The notes under the pieces: generated by a model
What the model was told of the DNA's origin: nothing
What the model saw: only the letters and a program-made list of their open reading frames with translations
Databases searched by the model: none
NCBI GenBank assembly: GCA_964354135.1
Contig: CAYGZA010000255.1
Location: 1-9,918, forward strand
DNA length: 9,918 nucleotides
Origin: CAYGZA01 sp964354135
GTDB taxonomy: Bacteria > Planctomycetota > Planctomycetia > Pirellulales > Thermoguttaceae
Reading direction: 5' to 3'
In this document: piece after piece, positions 6,457 through 9,918 of the stretch
Numbering within the stretch: position 1 is the first letter of the stretch
Layout: each line of letters begins with the position of its first letter
Made by a program: the position numbers and the translations under genes

Positions 6457-9400
6457 ATGCGGAATCCCTACTATCGGCTGCCGGGGGTCACGTTGGTGGC
6501 GTCCCTTGTCGTACTCGGCGTGCTCGAGGCCGCCGAAAGCGGCCCCCCGCCCGAATCGATCCACTGGCGGTTCGAGAAGGGCGCGCAGGGGCAGCCCGTC
6601 CGGATCGCGTCGGACGAAGGCGGCAAGTGCGAGGCGGTTGCGGCCGGCCAGGCCCCCGTTGTTTCCGGCGAGGTCCCCTCGGCCATCATCCCGCTCACCA
6701 GCGGTGCCAATCACCTCTCGCTGCTCTTTGGCGGCGGCCACTTGACGGCGAAATCGTGCCCGGAGCTGAATCTGACTCGGAACTTCACCGTCGAGCTCTG
6801 GGCGAAACTCGGTTCGCCGCGCCCCGGCGGCTCGGTCCTGTTGACCAAGGGCGATCCGCAGAAGGGGAACTGGCACGTCTTGTATCAGAGCGACGGCACA
6901 GTCCAGGCCAACATCTACGGGCAGCAGCAGGCCTACCTCTTCGCTCCCGAAAGCGGCGGGCCCGTGCCGGGCACGTGGTACCATCTCGCCGCGGTCTTCG
7001 AGGAGCAAGGCGAGGGCAAGACCCGGATCCGCACCTTCGTCAACGGCCACCCGCGCGGCGGCGCGGTGGTGGCTTCGCTCAAGGACACCAGCCAGAGCGA
7101 GCTGTTCATCGGCTCATTCGTCAAGGGCGATCTCCCCTTTTTCGGAATGATCGACGAAGTGAGGATTACCCCGGCGGTCCTCGGGCCTAAATCGTTCTTG
7201 CTGGCGGGCACGCAGCCGATTCCGGAGCTGCGCCCGGCCCGCGAGCCGCTCTTCGTGTTCCCCGGCACTCGGATCGACGCGGCCCTGCGGGCGAAGGCCC
7301 AAGGGGCGCCGATCGTGCTCAAGCCCGAGGGGTATCCGTACTTCTACACCGAATGCGGCGGCCCGGCCAAGCGCATTCACTGCGGCGCGGTGCCTCAAGG
7401 GTTCGACCCCGACCTCGGTTTGGCGATGCAGGCGTTTAACATGTCCTTTGCGGCCACCGGATCCGGCTACCATTTCGCCGTCAGGGCGGGGGAGCATTTC
7501 GTTGTCGCGGTCGGCTACTACGATCCGGTGAACAAGCCCGGTCACCAGGTGCAGAAGATGGTCGTGGACGGCCAGGTGGTCGACACCGTCGATCCGGCGG
7601 GCGATGGGCGAGGAAAACCCTTCGTGCGACTCTACGAGGCGAGCGACCGCAAGGGCGACGGCTTCCTGGAGGTCTTTGTCCGCAACGAGAAGGACGAAGT
7701 GAAGGGCGTCTCCGGGCAGATGAATCTCATTTGGATCTTCCGCGCGTCCGACGGGCCGCTTTTGGACGCCGAAAAACTGGCCCGCGGCGCCAACCCGGTC
7801 GTTCCGATCTACTTTGTTCCTTGCGGCCGTGAAGCCAAGATCCGCGGGCACGTCGGCTATCCGGCCCTGAGCGAGGATGCCCGCAAGAAAATGCTGCCGA
7901 TGCGGCTGGTGGGCTTCGACCAGGTGCCGGCCCGTCCGCAGCCGGTCGATCCGATCGACGTCGAGATCCGAGGCGAGCTGGCGGACCGGATCCACACCTA
8001 CTTGGACCGTTGGGGATATGCGGGCCGAGACGACGGCGATCGGCATCCGCTGGGGTTCTCGTCCGATTGCGGCTACGAAGTGGCGGGCAGGAGCCTCGAA
8101 ACGATCTACCAGCTCGGGCGATTGATGAAGCGGGATTTCGACCTCCAAGTCCAGTTCGATGCCCTGCTGAAGAAGCAGGACAGCCGGTCGAAGTATCCCG
8201 GCGCCTTTGTGGGCGGAGATCCGTGCCGCACCGGGTTCATCTGGGGCCAGGCAACGATCTTCAGCGGCCTGATGGCCTACCACGAGCTTACCGGCGACGC
8301 CGCAGCGCTGGCAGCCGCCAGGCGCCTGGCCGACTGGTACGGCTCTTACCTGAAGATTGAGGACCTGGCCGCGGCTAATTACTTCCTCAAGCCCAAGAAT
8401 GAGTTCTCCCGCGACGGCGCGACCGTCGGCCAGTTGGGCGAAGGGGCGCTGGAGCCGATGCTCTGGCTCTACTGGCGGACCAAGGAGCCGAAGTATCTCG
8501 ACTACGCCAAGCGGATCGCCGAGTTGCGCCGCCGGTATGGAGGCACGGCTTGGATGATCCACGGCGACGTTGCCGACCTCCGGCCCGAGTACGAGAGCTG
8601 GCACCTCCACGCCAACCTGAGCACGGTTCGCGGCTTCCCCTGGCTCTACGCCGCCACCGGCGATCGGAGCTACCTGGAAGACGCCATTGCGGCTTGCGAC
8701 CGCGTCTACGAACGGGCCACCTGGGGAATCGGATGCGTGCTGGAGCAGATCCCTTGGCTCCGCGATCCCGACCCGCACGACGAGACCTGCCAGACCGCGG
8801 ATGAGTTGATGCTCAGCTACCTCCTGGCGGACTTCACCGGCGAGGGCCGCTTCTATGACCGCGGCGAGACGATCTACTACAACGCCATTCGCTACATGCA
8901 GATGCACCGCGGCAACTTCTCGGCCTTCAACCGCCTGCCCGGCCCGACGCGCGGGGGCGACGCCTGGTTCTGCTGCGGCTGGTGGGGCGCCAAGTCGCTC
9001 TACGAAGCCGCCCGTCACCTCTATGCTGCCACGCCGAGCGAGGTTTACGTCACGGGCTACATGCCCTCCGGCGCCGACCTGCGGCTGAAGGCCGGGTCGG
9101 TCCACCTCGACACCGAGGCCGACGTTCCCCGCTCCGGCAAGGTACGCATCATCGTAACGCCGAAGGGCACCGAGAGTTTCGCCCTCAACCTGCGAGTGCC
9201 CGGCTGGGCGGTCTTCCAAGGAATTCGCATCAACGGCGAGGCCATACAGGCGACCCCGGCATACGGTTACGTCCACGTGGCGCGCTCCTGGAAAGCGGGC
9301 GACCGCGTGGACGTGGCGTTTGACTTGCCGCTGCGCGTGGTCCCAGATTCCGCATGGGACACCTTGGGAACAGCCAAGGTCTCGGTCGACGGGGCTCCGT

Positions 9401-9918
9401 TGGTCGAGGCGCGATGCGTCTCGATCTTCCGCGGACCGGCGATCTTGGCCCAGTTCCGCCTGGCCAGCGGCGTGGACCTCAACTGGGCCTACACCGGCGA
9501 CCATCCGGATCTGTTCGATACGCTCAACAGCGCGGCCGACCGTTTCGCCGTGGGCGAGCAGAAGTTCCAAAGCAACACGGGACCCGCGCTCACCCGGATC
9601 ACTCGCACGCCCGAGGGGGTGAAGCTCGACTGGGGCTGGAAGCCAGGACCGGGTTGGGGCTGGTCCGTCCGCCGCTCCGCGCTCGTGCGGCCCACGGTCC
9701 CGCTGGAGATCGACTACTCGGCCGAGATCACGCTCCCCAATCTCCCGCCCCGGCAACTCGATGCGGTCGCGAAGGCCGCCCGCCTCTGCGGAGTGCGCAT
9801 GCGGACCTCCGGCTTTGTGGACTACACGCCGGCGAGGCTCTCGGTAAAAGGGAAACGCCTTGAGCCGGGCGACCTGCCCGACGGTCCTCTCCCCGGGCGA
9901 GAAGCGACGCTCGACAAC
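6457..9918 (+). CDS. Exported LamG / malectin-like / GH127-type glycoside hydrolase (3' end outside the window)
   Basis: The frame is open for 1,154 codons to the window edge without a stop, so the C-terminus is missing. An N-terminal hydrophobic segment (about 9-26) fits a signal peptide. A LamG/concanavalin-like domain follows (about 85-240; NFTVELWAKL at 109-118, then FFGMIDEVRIT). Next is a malectin-like beta-sandwich region (about 330-440). The (alpha/alpha)6 region (about 505-860) resembles GH127/DUF1680, the family of beta-L-arabinofuranosidase HypBA1. Its metal and nucleophile ligands are visible: E776-T-C778 and C839-C840, matching HypBA1 E338-x-C340 and C417-C418; E763 is a candidate acid/base. 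The C-terminal beta-sandwich shows LNLRVPGWA (911-919) and VSIFRGPAILAQ (988-999). About 155 further residues are unassigned. The start at 6457 has AAAGGA 11 bases upstream and follows the URO-D-like stop by 7 bp. An L-arabinofuranosidase or related activity is likely; linkage and substrate are not certain. Confidence 0.85.
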   Translation, partial: MRNPYYRLPGVTLVASLVVLGVLEAAESGPPPESIHWRFEKGAQGQPVRIASDEGGKCEAVAAGQAPVVSGEVPSAIIPLTSGANHLSLLFGGGHLTAKSCPELNLTRNFTVELWAKLGSPRPGGSVLLTKGDPQKGNWHVLYQSDGTVQANIYGQQQAYLFAPESGGPVPGTWYHLAAVFEEQGEGKTRIRTFVNGHPRGGAVVASLKDTSQSELFIGSFVKGDLPFFGMIDEVRITPAVLGPKSFLLAGTQPIPELRPAREPLFVFPGTRIDAALRAKAQGAPIVLKPEGYPYFYTECGGPAKRIHCGAVPQGFDPDLGLAMQAFNMSFAATGSGYHFAVRAGEHFVVAVGYYDPVNKPGHQVQKMVVDGQVVDTVDPAGDGRGKPFVRLYEASDRKGDGFLEVFVRNEKDEVKGVSGQMNLIWIFRASDGPLLDAEKLARGANPVVPIYFVPCGREAKIRGHVGYPALSEDARKKMLPMRLVGFDQVPARPQPVDPIDVEIRGELADRIHTYLDRWGYAGRDDGDRHPLGFSSDCGYEVAGRSLETIYQLGRLMKRDFDLQVQFDALLKKQDSRSKYPGAFVGGDPCRTGFIWGQATIFSGLMAYHELTGDAAALAAARRLADWYGSYLKIEDLAAANYFLKPKNEFSRDGATVGQLGEGALEPMLWLYWRTKEPKYLDYAKRIAELRRRYGGTAWMIHGDVADLRPEYESWHLHANLSTVRGFPWLYAATGDRSYLEDAIAACDRVYERATWGIGCVLEQIPWLRDPDPHDETCQTADELMLSYLLADFTGEGRFYDRGETIYYNAIRYMQMHRGNFSAFNRLPGPTRGGDAWFCCGWWGAKSLYEAARHLYAATPSEVYVTGYMPSGADLRLKAGSVHLDTEADVPRSGKVRIIVTPKGTESFALNLRVPGWAVFQGIRINGEAIQATPAYGYVHVARSWKAGDRVDVAFDLPLRVVPDSAWDTLGTAKVSVDGAPLVEARCVSIFRGPAILAQFRLASGVDLNWAYTGDHPDLFDTLNSAADRFAVGEQKFQSNTGPALTRITRTPEGVKLDWGWKPGPGWGWSVRRSALVRPTVPLEIDYSAEITLPNLPPRQLDAVAKAARLCGVRMRTSGFVDYTPARLSVKGKRLEPGDLPDGPLPGREATLDN

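Noticed and set aside
7114..9756. An 880-codon open frame on the minus strand
   Set aside because: It lies entirely opposite the GH127-type gene. Its translation shows no domain and no family motif, while the plus strand carries LamG and GH127 signatures. Long antisense frames are usual in GC-rich genes.

Overview
The window is GC-rich and tightly coded. It looks like chromosomal DNA of a heterotrophic planctomycete or a close PVC relative. The grounds are the gene families present: a hydrazine-synthase-alpha-like (HzsA-related) dihaem protein, transposase remnants of types common in planctomycetes, a divergent URO-D-superfamily protein, an SGLT-type Na+/solute symporter and a large secreted LamG/GH127 protein. 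This assignment comes from family recognition, not from a marker gene.

Layout. Positions 1-279 hold no convincing gene. A candidate promoter at 280-309 precedes an exported 799-residue HzsA-like protein (371-2770, +). From 2771 to 3553 there is no intact gene. This stretch holds the 5' stub of a secreted-protein gene (2814-2948, +) and two unrelated transposase fragments on the minus strand: the N-terminal part of one (3066-3356) and the C-terminal tail of another (3357-3521), abutting at a stop codon. The stretch is therefore insertion/deletion debris. The symporter follows (3554-5179, -). A 157-bp divergent intergenic region (5180-5336) carries two well-spaced sigma70-like promoters placed back to back and a 10-bp direct repeat. 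Rightward from it run a URO-D-like protein (5337-6449, +) and, 7 bp later, a very large exported LamG / malectin-like / GH127-type protein (6457 to beyond the window end, +). The latter is open over the last 3,462 bases with no stop.

How the genes may work together. The divergent symporter, URO-D-like protein and GH127-type enzyme look like a small carbohydrate-use locus. The exported enzyme would release a sugar, possibly an L-arabinofuranoside, from a glycan. The symporter would import it with Na+. The URO-D-like protein would act in the cytoplasm on an unknown substrate; removal of methyl groups from a methylated sugar is one possibility, but it is a guess. The HzsA-like protein is separated from this locus by the transposon debris and is probably functionally independent.

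Nothing in the window amounts to a clear new defence or mobile system. The most unusual points are the tight URO-D-like/GH127 pairing, the altered metal-ligand motif of the URO-D-like protein, the haem and zinc ligand pattern of the HzsA-like protein and the chimeric transposase junction.
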